Below, one piece after another: positions 24,082-33,444 of a DNA stretch of 64,000 nucleotides; the first letter of the stretch is position 1, and each line of letters starts with the position of its first letter. Below the pieces are notes generated by a model. The model was given only the letters and a program-made list of their open reading frames with translations, was not told where the DNA came from and searched no databases. The DNA lies in NCBI GenBank assembly GCA_001771815.1, contig MEPU01000004.1, positions 186,001 to 250,000 of the forward strand, written 5' to 3'. Made by a program: the position numbers and the translations under genes. This DNA comes from Bdellovibrionales bacterium RIFCSPHIGHO2_01_FULL_40_29 (lineage in GTDB: Bacteria > Bdellovibrionota > Bdellovibrionia > Bdellovibrionales > Bdellovibrionaceae).

Positions 24082-26834
24082 CATTTTTTACACGACTCGT
24101 TTTATTCATTTTGATAAGTGTGTCTGCTCGAGCAGTCACCACGGTCTATTCAGTTAATTTGAGCGATTGGCCTGCGGACATGGTCACGAGTATGAGGAAA
24201 TCTGTTCCAGCCTTGGCCTCTAATCAACTCACCAGCGAACAACTCAATGTGATTCTTAAGGAATTGGATTCCCAATTTCAATTCAATAGCCTGCGACTTA
24301 TCAAAGGATCAAGTCCTGGTGAGCTTCGCCTTGTTGGTGAAATTTCAGCGCAAATTGAAGCCATTGAATTCAAGGGTCTTGAAGAGCTTTCTGATGGTGA
24401 AGCCTTAGTGCTTATGAATCTGAATCTTAAATCAGCCATCGAAGAGGATTTTGTTAAATCAGCTCTTGATAAATTGCTCCAATTTTATCAAGAGCAAGGC
24501 TACCGTTTTGCAACAGTCAATTATAATTATCAAGTTATCTCGACATTTAAACGCAATCTCATTATTACTGTCGACACTAAAAAACAAACCCGCATCTCGG
24601 AAGTCACTATTGATAATATTGATCCCATCGCTCAAAGTTCAATTTACCACCGCATGAATGCTTTGTTTAAAAATGAATTTTTGAATCAAGAAACTCTGGC
24701 TAAAATGGCGACCAAACTGCGGCAACTTCTCAGTGAAGCTGGCTATTTTTTAACACCTGTCCCAGCGGCGCAACTGGTGTTTTCTGCAGATGAGTTAAAG
24801 GCTCGCGCTGTTTTTCGCTTGGAAAAAAAACAAAAATACGCCATTGAAATTATCGGAGCCAATGAGTTTTCAAGTTCCTATTTACATGATGATATCTTAA
24901 AGCTGAATACTTATTTTTCTAGCGATAGCAACTTTGGTGCTGAACTTTCTGAAAAATTGAAAACCTTTTATCGAACAGAAGGCTGGCCGCATATTAACGT
25001 GCCCTACTTCGAACGAAAGGACGGCAACAAGATCACCGTTGTCCTCAGCTTGGAAGAAGGAGGATTTACCAGACTTCGACAATTGCAATTCATTGGTCAG
25101 CTTTCCCGTCCAGGTCGATTTTATGAGAAAAAAATAAACGAACTCTCGGCTATCAAAGTGAATCGAAAGTTTGTTAAAGAAGAGATTGAAGCCGCCGCTA
25201 AAAATTTACTTACTTTTTTGCAAAATGAAGGCTTTGTTAATGCTCGCTTGGGCCTACTCCAGATCTATACCGATCGCGAAAACTCCACAGAAGGTATTGC
25301 TGTCATTCAAATTTATGAGGGCGAACAAGTTGACATTGGATCTTTGGAATATATTGGAAATTCGACATTTTCTTCTTCTGTATTAAGTCAAGAAATGGGC
25401 TTAGAAGTTGGACAAAAATTAAACTTGCGAGATCTGGAAGAGGCCGCTAACAAACTGAAAGCCTACTATGCCAATGCTGGTTATATTGAATTCAAACTCG
25501 TGAATGAGGCCACTGATCTCATTCAGTATGCCAATAAAAACACTGTTGCTCATTTAAAATTTTCCATCCAAGAAGGACCTCGAGTTGAAGTTCAATCCAT
25601 TTTAATTGAAGGCAATTCAACAACTCATGAAAAAGTCATTCTGACTGAAATTGATTTCAAACCAGGTGATATTCTGACTCCTGCAAAACTCGAAGAATCC
25701 ATAGCCCGATTGCAACGCACAGGTCATTTTAGCGATTCTCAAATTATAACTTTGGAGTCAGGCACCTCCATTGCTGCACGCACCGTTATTATTCGAGTGA
25801 TTGAACGTGATCCCGGAGTGTTCACCATCGGAGCAGGATTAACGAATGAAAATCAGGGTAACTTACATGGATACACTGGCCTTGCTTACCGCAATATTGG
25901 TGGCTGGGGGCGTGGTCTATCCGGTCGAGTCGAAGGAAATTATGCCTATGCTGATGTTAAATTTCTGGAATCCAAAATTACGTTTGGGTTTCTTGAACCT
26001 TATCTTTTTGAAACACGCACTCGCTTTCGCCTGAACCTCACTCGTTCCACAACGATTTCGAATTACACTCTTCGAAAAGTAACCGAACTCAATTCTACGA
26101 CATTTTCTTTGGAACAAGACTTCACCTCCCATATCACTGGAATTTTAACCCTTTTTAATGTCGCAACCTATGTCGATCGTATTATTGATAGCACTCAACG
26201 AGAAGATTTGGTGATTGTGTCTTCGGGACCAACTATCGATTTAGATTATCGCAATAATTTATTTAATCCCACCGATGGTAGTTTTTCTCGCCTTTCTTTT
26301 GAGTATGCCTTTGAGGGAGGAAGCTCCCACATAGATCAATTTATTCGTTTGACTGGTCAAACGACATTTTACATGCCCGTTAAAACAACTGATTTTGTTT
26401 TTGCACAGTCATTTCGCGGTGGCTACATTCAGGATATCAATCAGTTAGGGTTTGGAATTCCATTTGATAAAAAAGGCTTTTCCTTAGGGGGCCGCACGAC
26501 CATCCGAGGATTTGACTCGGATGAATTTTTTCCATCTGATAGCACCATTGGTTCCTCTTTTAAACTGACCAGTCATGCTTCTTATGAACTGATCAAATCA
26601 GAGTTGCGCTTTCCACTTGTTAAAAAATGGGACCTTATGGGGGCTTTATTCTATGATGGTGGCCAGGTTTTAATTGATGGGATTACTTTTGAAGATCGAT
26701 GGCGCGATGCTATAGGAATTGGATTACGATACAATACTCCTGTGGGTCCTTTAAATCTTGAGTATGCTAAAAAGCTGGACAAAAAGCCCACTGAAAATGC
26801 AGAAGCTTTTCATTTGTCCATAGGCGTTTTCTAG
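24075..26834 (+). CDS. tamA: TamA/BamA-like Omp85 outer-membrane protein with six POTRA repeats
   Basis: Omp85 proteins insert or export substrates at the outer membrane through a 16-strand barrel with periplasmic POTRA domains. This 919-residue protein has a signal peptide, about six POTRA units between residues 85 and 600 (openings IEAIEFKGLEEL, ISEVTIDNIDP, AIEIIGANEFS, LRQLQFIGQLS, IGSLEYIGNST, VQSILIEGNST), and a C-terminal barrel with the loop-6 motif GGRTTIRGF and a terminal Phe. Six POTRAs exceeds the three of E. coli TamA and the five of BamA. The neighbour tamB makes TamA the best role. Start is GTG 24075, with AAGGA six bases upstream. Confidence 0.88.
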   Translation: MVAFFTRLVLFILISVSARAVTTVYSVNLSDWPADMVTSMRKSVPALASNQLTSEQLNVILKELDSQFQFNSLRLIKGSSPGELRLVGEISAQIEAIEFKGLEELSDGEALVLMNLNLKSAIEEDFVKSALDKLLQFYQEQGYRFATVNYNYQVISTFKRNLIITVDTKKQTRISEVTIDNIDPIAQSSIYHRMNALFKNEFLNQETLAKMATKLRQLLSEAGYFLTPVPAAQLVFSADELKARAVFRLEKKQKYAIEIIGANEFSSSYLHDDILKLNTYFSSDSNFGAELSEKLKTFYRTEGWPHINVPYFERKDGNKITVVLSLEEGGFTRLRQLQFIGQLSRPGRFYEKKINELSAIKVNRKFVKEEIEAAAKNLLTFLQNEGFVNARLGLLQIYTDRENSTEGIAVIQIYEGEQVDIGSLEYIGNSTFSSSVLSQEMGLEVGQKLNLRDLEEAANKLKAYYANAGYIEFKLVNEATDLIQYANKNTVAHLKFSIQEGPRVEVQSILIEGNSTTHEKVILTEIDFKPGDILTPAKLEESIARLQRTGHFSDSQIITLESGTSIAARTVIIRVIERDPGVFTIGAGLTNENQGNLHGYTGLAYRNIGGWGRGLSGRVEGNYAYADVKFLESKITFGFLEPYLFETRTRFRLNLTRSTTISNYTLRKVTELNSTTFSLEQDFTSHITGILTLFNVATYVDRIIDSTQREDLVIVSSGPTIDLDYRNNLFNPTDGSFSRLSFEYAFEGGSSHIDQFIRLTGQTTFYMPVKTTDFVFAQSFRGGYIQDINQLGFGIPFDKKGFSLGGRTTIRGFDSDEFFPSDSTIGSSFKLTSHASYELIKSELRFPLVKKWDLMGALFYDGGQVLIDGITFEDRWRDAIGIGLRYNTPVGPLNLEYAKKLDKKPTENAEAFHLSIGVF

Positions 26835-26846
26835 GGTAATTTTTCA

Positions 26847-26866
26847 CAGTTATCTATCAGTTATCT
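26847..26866 (+). promoter_or_regulatory. Tandem 9-bp repeat upstream of prpD (candidate operator)
   Basis: CAGTTATCT occurs twice, at 26847-26855 and 26858-26866, with a start-to-start distance of 11 bp, one helical turn. A TTATC/GATAA inverted pair involving the second copy extends to 26877. The block is 36 bp before the prpD start, the position of a transcription-factor site for the propionate operon. Confidence 0.4.
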
Positions 26867-26902
26867 GGTCGTGATAATTGTATTTATTATCTAAGGAGCT
26901 AT

Positions 26903-28423
26903 ATGCGTCTACATCAAGTTCGGGTATTCCCCTCAAAAGAAAAAATTGAACGAAAAGATCAACTGGCTTGGAAGTTGGCCGAGCTTTGTACAGACACAGC
27001 TCCGATCAAAGAAGATGTTGTCGATATGATTATCAACCGCATCATAGATAACGCTTCTGTTGCCATTGCTGCAGCAAATCGTCACCCCGTGGCATCTGCT
27101 CGAGCCATGGCGCTGGCTCACCCCCGTGCCGGTGGTGCAACTGTTTTTGGCATGCCTAATGATCAAAAATTTTCATGTGAATGGACGGCCTGGGCCAATG
27201 GAACTGCTGTCCGAGAATTGGATTATCACGATACTTTTTTAGCAGCGGACTATTCACATCCTGGCGACAGTATTCCGCCACTCTTGGCCGTTGCTCAACA
27301 GTCCAATAAAACGGGTAAAGATTTGATTCGTGGTCTAGTTGCTGCCTACGAAATTCATGTGAATTTAGTAAAGGCCATTTGTCTTCACAAACATAAAAAA
27401 GATCATATTGCTCACTTGGCTCCTGCTCAGGCCGGTGGAATTGGTTCACTCCTTGGACTTTCAACAGAAATTATTTTTCAGGCTATTCAACAAGCGGTTC
27501 ATGTTTCTTTCACCACCCGTCAATCAAGAAAAGGTGAAATCTCTTCTTGGAAGGCTTACGCTCCAGCACATGCTGGTAAATTAGCGATTGAAGCTGTTGA
27601 CCGTTGTATGCGTGGAGAAGGCGCGCCTTCTCCAATTTATGAAGGTGAAGATTCAGTTATTGCCTACATGCTCGATGGTAAAGACGGAAAATACTCCGTC
27701 CCTTTACCAGAAGCTGGCGAAGAAAAACGAGCTATCCTGGAAACATACACCAAGGAACATTCTGCTGAATATCAATCCCAAGCTCTTATTGATTTAGCTG
27801 CACGTATGAAGTCAGCCGTCCTTGCAAAAACTCAAAATTGGGATGATATCAAAGAGATTGTTATTCACACATCTCATCACACTCATTACGTCATTGGTAC
27901 CGGCGCCAATGATCCTCAAAAAATGGATCCAAAGGCATCTCGGGAAACTTTAGATCATTCGATTATGTATATTTTTGCAGTCGCACTGCAGGATGGAAAA
28001 TGGCATCATATTGAGTCATATGCACCGGATCGTGCTCAACGGGCTGACACGGTTCGATTATGGCAAAAAATAACAACAATTGAAGATGCAAAATGGACTG
28101 AAAAATATCACGACCAAGATCCGAATAAAAAACAATTTGGTGGTCGCGTTGAAATCCTTTTAGCTAATGGTGATAAAATTGTTGATGAGTTGGGAGTGGC
28201 TAATGCTCACCCAGCTGGCGCTAAGCCTTTTAAACGCGCGGACTACATCCGAAAGTTCGATACACTGACTGCAGATATTATTTCTAAAGATGAACGCAAT
28301 CGCTTTATTTCACTTTGTGAACGCTTACCAGAGTTAACAGCTGCTGAGGTTCAACAGTTAAATGTACAGATTCCGATTGATAAGCTGACCAGCAACAAGC
28401 GTGACACAAAAGGAATTTTCTAA
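26903..28423 (+). CDS. prpD: 2-methylcitrate dehydratase (MmgE/PrpD family)
   Basis: PrpD dehydrates 2-methylcitrate in the methylcitrate cycle, which oxidises propionyl-CoA to pyruvate. The 506-residue protein has the typical length and landmarks: [40 protein letters not shown] with conserved Asp and His, and [19 protein letters not shown]. An AAGGAG ribosome-binding site precedes the ATG. It is the first gene of prpD-prpB-prpC, with a tandem repeat in front that may bind a regulator. Confidence 0.94.
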   Translation: MRLHQVRVFPSKEKIERKDQLAWKLAELCTDTAPIKEDVVDMIINRIIDNASVAIAAANRHPVASARAMALAHPRAGGATVFGMPNDQKFSCEWTAWANGTAVRELDYHDTFLAADYSHPGDSIPPLLAVAQQSNKTGKDLIRGLVAAYEIHVNLVKAICLHKHKKDHIAHLAPAQAGGIGSLLGLSTEIIFQAIQQAVHVSFTTRQSRKGEISSWKAYAPAHAGKLAIEAVDRCMRGEGAPSPIYEGEDSVIAYMLDGKDGKYSVPLPEAGEEKRAILETYTKEHSAEYQSQALIDLAARMKSAVLAKTQNWDDIKEIVIHTSHHTHYVIGTGANDPQKMDPKASRETLDHSIMYIFAVALQDGKWHHIESYAPDRAQRADTVRLWQKITTIEDAKWTEKYHDQDPNKKQFGGRVEILLANGDKIVDELGVANAHPAGAKPFKRADYIRKFDTLTADIISKDERNRFISLCERLPELTAAEVQQLNVQIPIDKLTSNKRDTKGIF

Positions 28424-28424
28424 A

Positions 28425-29321
28425 ATGTTGTTTCCTGTTGAAACTCCTGCAGAGAAGCGCAAAATTTTTCGCGAACAACTCAAATCTGGAAAGCTTCTTC
28501 GCTTTCCGGGATCATTCTCACCTCTTGTGAGCATGATGATTGAAAAAAAAGGGTTTGAGGGAGTTTATATTTCAGGTTCTGTTTTATCCAATGACCTGGG
28601 ATATCCCGATATCGGATTAACAACGTTGACCGAAGTTGCTCAGCGGGGACGACAAATCTCTCGCACGACAAAATTGCCTTCGATCATTGACGCAGATACA
28701 GGCTGGGGCGAACCCATGAATGTGACTCGCACCATTCAAGAGTTTATTGAAATGGGTCTGGCGGGTTGTCACCTTGAAGATCAAATGAATCCAAAACGCT
28801 GCGGACATTTAGATAATAAATCTGTCGTTCCAACCGGAGATATGGTTAAAAAAATCAAAGCCGCTGTTACTGGAAAACGCTTGGATTCCAATTTTTTGAT
28901 TATTGCTCGCACAGATTCACGTGCATCCGAAGGCCTTGATGGCGCTATCGAACGGGCTAAAGCTTATGTCGATGCCGGTGCAGAAATGATTTTTCCTGAA
29001 GCTCTGCAATCTGAACATGAATTTGAAGCCATGAGAAAAGCGATCCACGTTCCACTACTGGCCAATATGACTGAATTTGGAAAAGGCAAACTCTATACGA
29101 CTACAGAGCTTGCGAATTTGGGATACAATATGGTGATTTACCCAGTCACAACATTTCGCTTAGCGATGGGTAATACTGAAAAAGGATTGGACATTATTTC
29201 CCGTGATGGAACTCAAGAAAAAGCACTTGAGTTGATGCAAACTCGTCAGGAACTTTACGATTTGACCAGATACCAAGAATACAATGAGTTTGATCAATCC
29301 CTTTATAATTTTAAATTATAA
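28425..29321 (+). CDS. prpB: 2-methylisocitrate lyase
   Basis: PrpB cleaves 2-methylisocitrate to pyruvate and succinate. Active-site motifs of the isocitrate-lyase superfamily are clear: DADTGWGEP (metal-binding Asp residues) and the catalytic-loop motif KRCGH. IIARTDSRASEG also matches the family. The start is placed at ATG 28425, one base after the prpD stop, giving 299 residues; a GTG at 28401 inside prpD would extend it by eight. AAGGAA lies before the ATG. Confidence 0.94.
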   Translation: MLFPVETPAEKRKIFREQLKSGKLLRFPGSFSPLVSMMIEKKGFEGVYISGSVLSNDLGYPDIGLTTLTEVAQRGRQISRTTKLPSIIDADTGWGEPMNVTRTIQEFIEMGLAGCHLEDQMNPKRCGHLDNKSVVPTGDMVKKIKAAVTGKRLDSNFLIIARTDSRASEGLDGAIERAKAYVDAGAEMIFPEALQSEHEFEAMRKAIHVPLLANMTEFGKGKLYTTTELANLGYNMVIYPVTTFRLAMGNTEKGLDIISRDGTQEKALELMQTRQELYDLTRYQEYNEFDQSLYNFKL

Positions 29322-29347
29322 TTTTTTATTTTAACTAAGGAGACAAA

Positions 29348-30514
29348 ATGGCTGAATATATCAACCCCGACTACGTTCCAGAACCAGAAAAAATGAATGT
29401 GAAAAAGGGCCTTGAGGGCGTTGTTATGGACACGTCGAGTGTTTCTAAAGTCAATGCGGAGACAAACTCATTGGTTTACCGTGGCTACCCTGTCCAGGAT
29501 CTTGCAGAAAATTGCAGTTTTGAAGAAGTAGCCTACCTGATGTACACCGGAGAACTTCCGAACAAATCTCAACTGGAAGATTTTTCTAAAAAAGAAAAAT
29601 CGCTTCGTGATATCACAAAAGACAATTTAAATGTGATCAAGTCTTTACCAAAAAAATGTCACCCCATGGATTCTGTCCGCACGGGTGTTAGCTTTTTAGG
29701 TTGTGAAGACGAGCGTATTTGGGATGCGACTCCTGCAACGAACTTAGATAAAGCCATTCGTTTGCTTGCTAAAATCCCCACGATGGTTGCCGCGGATTTC
29801 CGATTTAAAAAAGGTTTAGACTTTATTGCACCCAATCCCAATCTGAGCATTGCAGAAAATTTTTTCCACATGTGCTTTGGAAAAGTACCGGAAGCCCGTG
29901 TTGTAAAGGCTTTTGATGTGTCCTTAATCTTGTATGCCGAGCATAGCTTTAATGCGTCGACATTCACAGCTCGAGTTGTCTCTTCAACTCAATCAGATAT
30001 TTATTCAGCCACAGTTGCTGGCATTGGTGCCTTAAAAGGCCCCTTGCATGGTGGCGCAAACGAAATGGTCATGCATATGATGATTGAAATTGCTGATGCA
30101 ACAAAGGCCGAGCAATGGATGATCGATGCCCTGGCACAAAAAAAGAAAGTCATGGGCTTTGGACATCGTGTTTATAAATCGGGAGACTCTCGAGTTCCAA
30201 CAATGAAAAAATACGCCCAAGTTATGGCTGATGTTATTGGTGATCAAAAATGGATGCAGATGTATGCAAGCCTTGAAAAAGTCATGGTTGAAAAGAAGAA
30301 AATTTATCCAAACTTAGATTTCCCAGCAGGCCCTGCTTATTACATGATGGGGTTTGAAATTGACTTTTTTACACCTATTTTTGTGATGGCTCGCACGACA
30401 GGATGGTCGGCTCATATTATGGAGCAAACTGCAAATAATCGTATTATTCGCCCTTTGTCTGAGTACATTGGTGCTGCTCAACGCAAAGTTACCCCTATCT
30501 CTGAGCGCAGTTAA
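29348..30514 (+). CDS. prpC: 2-methylcitrate synthase / citrate synthase family
   Basis: This enzyme condenses propionyl-CoA (or acetyl-CoA) with oxaloacetate. The 388-residue protein is the short type II-like form, with catalytic His regions YAEHSFNASTFTARV, GPLHGGANE and GFGHRVYKSGDSR and a late catalytic Asp in NLDFPAGPAYYMMG. Position after prpD and prpB supports methylcitrate synthase, but many such enzymes also use acetyl-CoA, and it could be the cell's citrate synthase. It has a strong AAGGAG site 26 bp after prpB. Confidence 0.9.
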   Translation: MAEYINPDYVPEPEKMNVKKGLEGVVMDTSSVSKVNAETNSLVYRGYPVQDLAENCSFEEVAYLMYTGELPNKSQLEDFSKKEKSLRDITKDNLNVIKSLPKKCHPMDSVRTGVSFLGCEDERIWDATPATNLDKAIRLLAKIPTMVAADFRFKKGLDFIAPNPNLSIAENFFHMCFGKVPEARVVKAFDVSLILYAEHSFNASTFTARVVSSTQSDIYSATVAGIGALKGPLHGGANEMVMHMMIEIADATKAEQWMIDALAQKKKVMGFGHRVYKSGDSRVPTMKKYAQVMADVIGDQKWMQMYASLEKVMVEKKKIYPNLDFPAGPAYYMMGFEIDFFTPIFVMARTTGWSAHIMEQTANNRIIRPLSEYIGAAQRKVTPISERS

Positions 30515-31678
30515 ATGATGAAGTTAATTGTTGCACTTTTATTTTCAGTTGTGCTTGGCGCTTGTCAAAATGCTCCGGTATCTAACCCGATCCCAGCTAC
30601 CCCAACCGGAGCTGAAACAGGACCAGTGATTGATAAATATGAACATATCAAGTTGGCCAAAAAGCAGCAGTCACTTTTGGATTTGCCATTTCGCGGTTTT
30701 GATTCAGATAAAAAAATGACTCTGATTGCAACAGGGTCCTGTGCTGATCAAGATCAACCGCAACTCATTTGGAAATCGATTGAAAAAAATTCTCCAGATC
30801 TTTTTATTTTTTCCGGAGACACCATTTACTCTTCGACAGAAGACACGAAGCCACCCTCAGCTCAATTTAAAAAAATGAACTTCATTTATGAGTACCGAGA
30901 CGCGCGATTAAAAATTCCATTCATGGCTATTTGGGACGATCATGACTATGGTCAAAATGATGGCGGAGCAAATAATCCAGAGAAAGATTTTTATCGGGCT
31001 GAATTTGTAAAGTATTGGCGGTATTTGCGGTATGTTATTCCTGCTGATCAGAAAGCTCTTTACCATTCGAAAGTTTTTGGCCCCAAAAATCATAAAGTTC
31101 AGGTCATTATGTTGGATACACGGTGGGATCGCTCGGCTTTAAAAATAAATACAGATGACACTTATAATTATGAGAATCCTGAGCCTGGGACATGGCCACG
31201 CCCGTTTGCACCAACTCTGGACCCTGAAGCTCGCATTCTTTCGGAAGAACAATGGAAGTGGCTTGAAATGGAATTGCGAAAACCTGCAGAACTTCGCCTG
31301 TTGGTTAGTTCTATACAGGTTATTCCCAATGATCATAATTTTGAAAAATGGGGAAATTTTCCCAATGAGCGCCAACGACTTTTTCAACTTTTGAAAAAAA
31401 CCAAAGCTAAAAATACAGTTATTTTATCTGGTGATCGCCATATGGCTTCGATTGCAAAAAATGAAGATGCTGGTTACCCTATTTTTGAAATGACGTCCAG
31501 TGGCCTGAATCGACCCGCACGTCCTGGTGGTTTAATTGCAGACACCACCTATATCGGCGAGCCTTATGGTCCGGTGAACTTTGGTTTGATTCGAGTCAAT
31601 TGGGATTCAAAGACGGTAACTCTTGAAGTTCGCTCCCTTGAGGACGAAGTTAAAAATAGCGTTGAAGTAAAATTTTGA
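30515..31678 (+). CDS. PhoD-like phosphodiesterase/phosphatase lipoprotein
   Basis: The 387-residue protein has a lipoprotein signal (LLFSVVLGAC, lipid-carrying Cys17) and a PhoD-type metallophosphoesterase domain: GSCADQDQPQ, FSGDTIYSS, IWDDHDYGQND, LDTRWDRS and VILSGDRHMAS. PhoD-family enzymes hydrolyse phosphodiesters or phosphomonoesters outside the cytoplasm using iron and calcium. The start follows the prpC stop with no gap and no clear ribosome-binding site, so translation may depend on prpC; a second ATG is at 30518. There is no obvious link to propionate metabolism. Substrate is unknown. Confidence 0.85.
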   Translation: MMKLIVALLFSVVLGACQNAPVSNPIPATPTGAETGPVIDKYEHIKLAKKQQSLLDLPFRGFDSDKKMTLIATGSCADQDQPQLIWKSIEKNSPDLFIFSGDTIYSSTEDTKPPSAQFKKMNFIYEYRDARLKIPFMAIWDDHDYGQNDGGANNPEKDFYRAEFVKYWRYLRYVIPADQKALYHSKVFGPKNHKVQVIMLDTRWDRSALKINTDDTYNYENPEPGTWPRPFAPTLDPEARILSEEQWKWLEMELRKPAELRLLVSSIQVIPNDHNFEKWGNFPNERQRLFQLLKKTKAKNTVILSGDRHMASIAKNEDAGYPIFEMTSSGLNRPARPGGLIADTTYIGEPYGPVNFGLIRVNWDSKTVTLEVRSLEDEVKNSVEVKF

Positions 31679-31682
31679 AACT

Positions 31683-31699
31683 GCCCCACATGAGTGGGC
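31683..31699. terminator. Hairpin between convergent phoD-like gene and corA
   Basis: CCCAC (31685-31689), loop ATGA, GTGGG (31694-31698), with an outer G-C pair after a bulged C. It lies directly after the PhoD-like stop and just before the corA stop on the other strand. No strong U-run follows in either direction. A near-identical hairpin occurs at 57777-57792. Confidence 0.4.
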
Positions 31700-31703
31700 C
31701 AAA

Positions 31704-32648
31704 TTATTTTCCTGGGGGTGGTCTCAGCCACCCTTTGCGAAACACATAAATAAATAATCCCATCGACATAATCAGCATCATCCCCAGTGCGTACCAAAAT
31801 CCATGCTCATGCTGAAGTAGAGGAATTCGGTCAAAATTCATTCCGTAAACACCTGCCAAAAAGTTAAGTGGCAAAAAGAAAATGGTCAATACAGTCAAAA
31901 CACGTACAATTTCATTTGTTTTAAAAGAAGCTTCGTTAGTTTTTTGAGAAGCCAATGCCAAATGCATACTCAAAAGCGACTGTACATTTTCAAAAACATC
32001 ATCTGCATAAAAAAGATTTCTCTCGAACCGATCCTTGATCACCAGCATGTGTCCCGCAGTGGTTTCTAAACTCTGCATAACCTCTTCTTGAACTTCCAGA
32101 GTAAATCGCAAAACTTTTTTAAACGCAGAGGCCTGTCGTTTAATATAGTATCCTTCACGAAGGGCAGACTTGGTCCGTTCGCCTTTAAAGATATGCTCTT
32201 CAAAATGATCGACCTTTCGTTCGAGCTCGACCAGTGGAGCATCAAATCCTATTGATACGCGTTCAAAAAAATAGGCCACAACATGAGCCACTGTCCCCGC
32301 GTCATGTGAATGCTGTTTCATTTTTTGAAAAACAGCAGAGATATCTTCACTGAGTGGCAATCGATGAATCGAATAAACACTGTCTTCAGAGACAAACAAC
32401 ACGATCTTAGTCGTTAGTTCTTGAACTGTGTCAGCGGTACTCGGTGGATGAGGCTCCATTAAACGCAACACGACAAACTGCGTTCCGCCAAAATCCTCAA
32501 CATGCGGCAGATAGTCAGGGTTCAAGCAATTGATCAGTACCTTCTGAGGAAGCTTTAATAGAGTTGCCAAATGTTCAAGCACTGCTGGAGATGGATCAAC
32601 CACATCAACCCACTTAAAAGCTTTAAAATGCATCTCATTTTGGCTCAT
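31704..32648 (-). CDS. corA: CorA-family magnesium/divalent cation transporter
   Basis: CorA is a pentameric Mg2+ channel of the inner membrane. The 314-residue protein has a large N-terminal cytoplasmic domain and two C-terminal membrane segments, with the selectivity motif YGMNF between them and a basic C-terminal end (FRKGWLRPP). A second magnesium transporter type, mgtE, lies 10 kb away. It is divergent from ahpC across a 171-bp gap and convergent with the PhoD-like gene. Confidence 0.93.
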   Translation of the reverse strand: MSQNEMHFKAFKWVDVVDPSPAVLEHLATLLKLPQKVLINCLNPDYLPHVEDFGGTQFVVLRLMEPHPPSTADTVQELTTKIVLFVSEDSVYSIHRLPLSEDISAVFQKMKQHSHDAGTVAHVVAYFFERVSIGFDAPLVELERKVDHFEEHIFKGERTKSALREGYYIKRQASAFKKVLRFTLEVQEEVMQSLETTAGHMLVIKDRFERNLFYADDVFENVQSLLSMHLALASQKTNEASFKTNEIVRVLTVLTIFFLPLNFLAGVYGMNFDRIPLLQHEHGFWYALGMMLIMSMGLFIYVFRKGWLRPPPGK

Positions 32649-32726
32649 ATCCCTATGAGACCTCAGCCCTTGATAATAATCAAGACCCTAGACCCGATAA
32701 ATTCTGACAAATCATGCCATAGAGGT

Positions 32727-32754
32727 TTGCTATCAAAATTTGCCTTTTTATAGA
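32727..32754 (+). promoter_or_regulatory. Sigma70-like promoter for ahpC
   Basis: TTGCTA (32727-32732) and TATAGA (32749-32754) are 16 bp apart, about 65 bp before the ahpC start and oriented toward it. I see no convincing OxyR site (four ATAG/CTAT elements at 7-bp spacing). Confidence 0.45.
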
Positions 32755-32819
32755 CGATAGGGAACACTAGATTCTGTAATTTAAGCACTAACGAATGACC
32801 ATTTAACAAGGAGAAAACA

Positions 32820-33356
32820 ATGTTAGGTATTGGACAAAAATTTCCAACATTTTCGATGCAAGCTTGCGTCGGAATGGAAAAAGGCAAAGAATTTAAAGCC
32901 ATTTCAAATGCAGACATGAAAGGATCTTGGGCCGTTGTATTTTTCTGGCCTTTAGATTTCACGTTTGTTTGCCCAACGGAATTGGCTGAATTCAATAAAG
33001 AAATGAAAAATTTTAAAGCCCGTGACACAAAAGTGTTTGGTGTTTCTTGTGATTCTCACTTTGTTCATCACGCGTGGAGAACTCATCATGCTGATTTAAA
33101 AAATTTAGAGTATCCGATGCTGGCTGATGTTAAAAAAGAATTAACAGGCGCTTTGGGCGTTTTACACCCGACTGAACAAATCCCACTCCGTGCGACTTAT
33201 ATTGTTGATCCAGATGGAATCGTACAATGGGTTTCTGTAAATGGCTTAAATGTTGGCCGTAATGTAAAAGAAATTTTACGCACGATTGATGCTTTGCAAA
33301 CAGATGAACTTTGCCCATGTAATTGGGAAAAAGGTCAGCAAACTTTAAACGGATAA
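32820..33356 (+). CDS. ahpC: Alkyl hydroperoxide reductase C (2-Cys peroxiredoxin)
   Basis: AhpC reduces hydrogen peroxide and organic peroxides. The 178-residue protein has the peroxidatic Cys51 in DFTFVCPTEL and two C-terminal cysteines, Cys165 and Cys167 (ELCPCNWEKG). That three-cysteine layout matches the mycobacterial-type AhpC that is reduced by AhpD rather than by AhpF, and an AhpD-like gene follows. An additional Cys16 and Cys56-region differences are not explained. Strong AAGGAG ribosome-binding site. Confidence 0.92.
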   Translation: MLGIGQKFPTFSMQACVGMEKGKEFKAISNADMKGSWAVVFFWPLDFTFVCPTELAEFNKEMKNFKARDTKVFGVSCDSHFVHHAWRTHHADLKNLEYPMLADVKKELTGALGVLHPTEQIPLRATYIVDPDGIVQWVSVNGLNVGRNVKEILRTIDALQTDELCPCNWEKGQQTLNG

Positions 33357-33382
33357 TTTTTTATATCTGATTTTACAAATTG

Positions 33383-33426
33383 AAAAAAGCTTCCCCCCAT
33401 AAATAAATGGAGGAAGCTTTTTTTTT
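33383..33426 (+). terminator. Rho-independent terminator between ahpC and ahpD
   Basis: A 12-bp stem (33383-33394 with 33412-33423), with an inner CCAT/ATGG pair, is followed by a run of nine T that begins inside the stem and ends at 33426. It lies 27 bp after ahpC and 19 bp before ahpD, so it probably lowers readthrough into ahpD rather than stopping it fully. Confidence 0.85.
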
Positions 33427-33444
33427 ACAAAAAGAGGAGAAATT

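Noticed and set aside
32727-32770. OxyR operator before ahpC
   Set aside because: Some CTAT/ATAG elements exist, but not at the 7-bp spacing OxyR needs.
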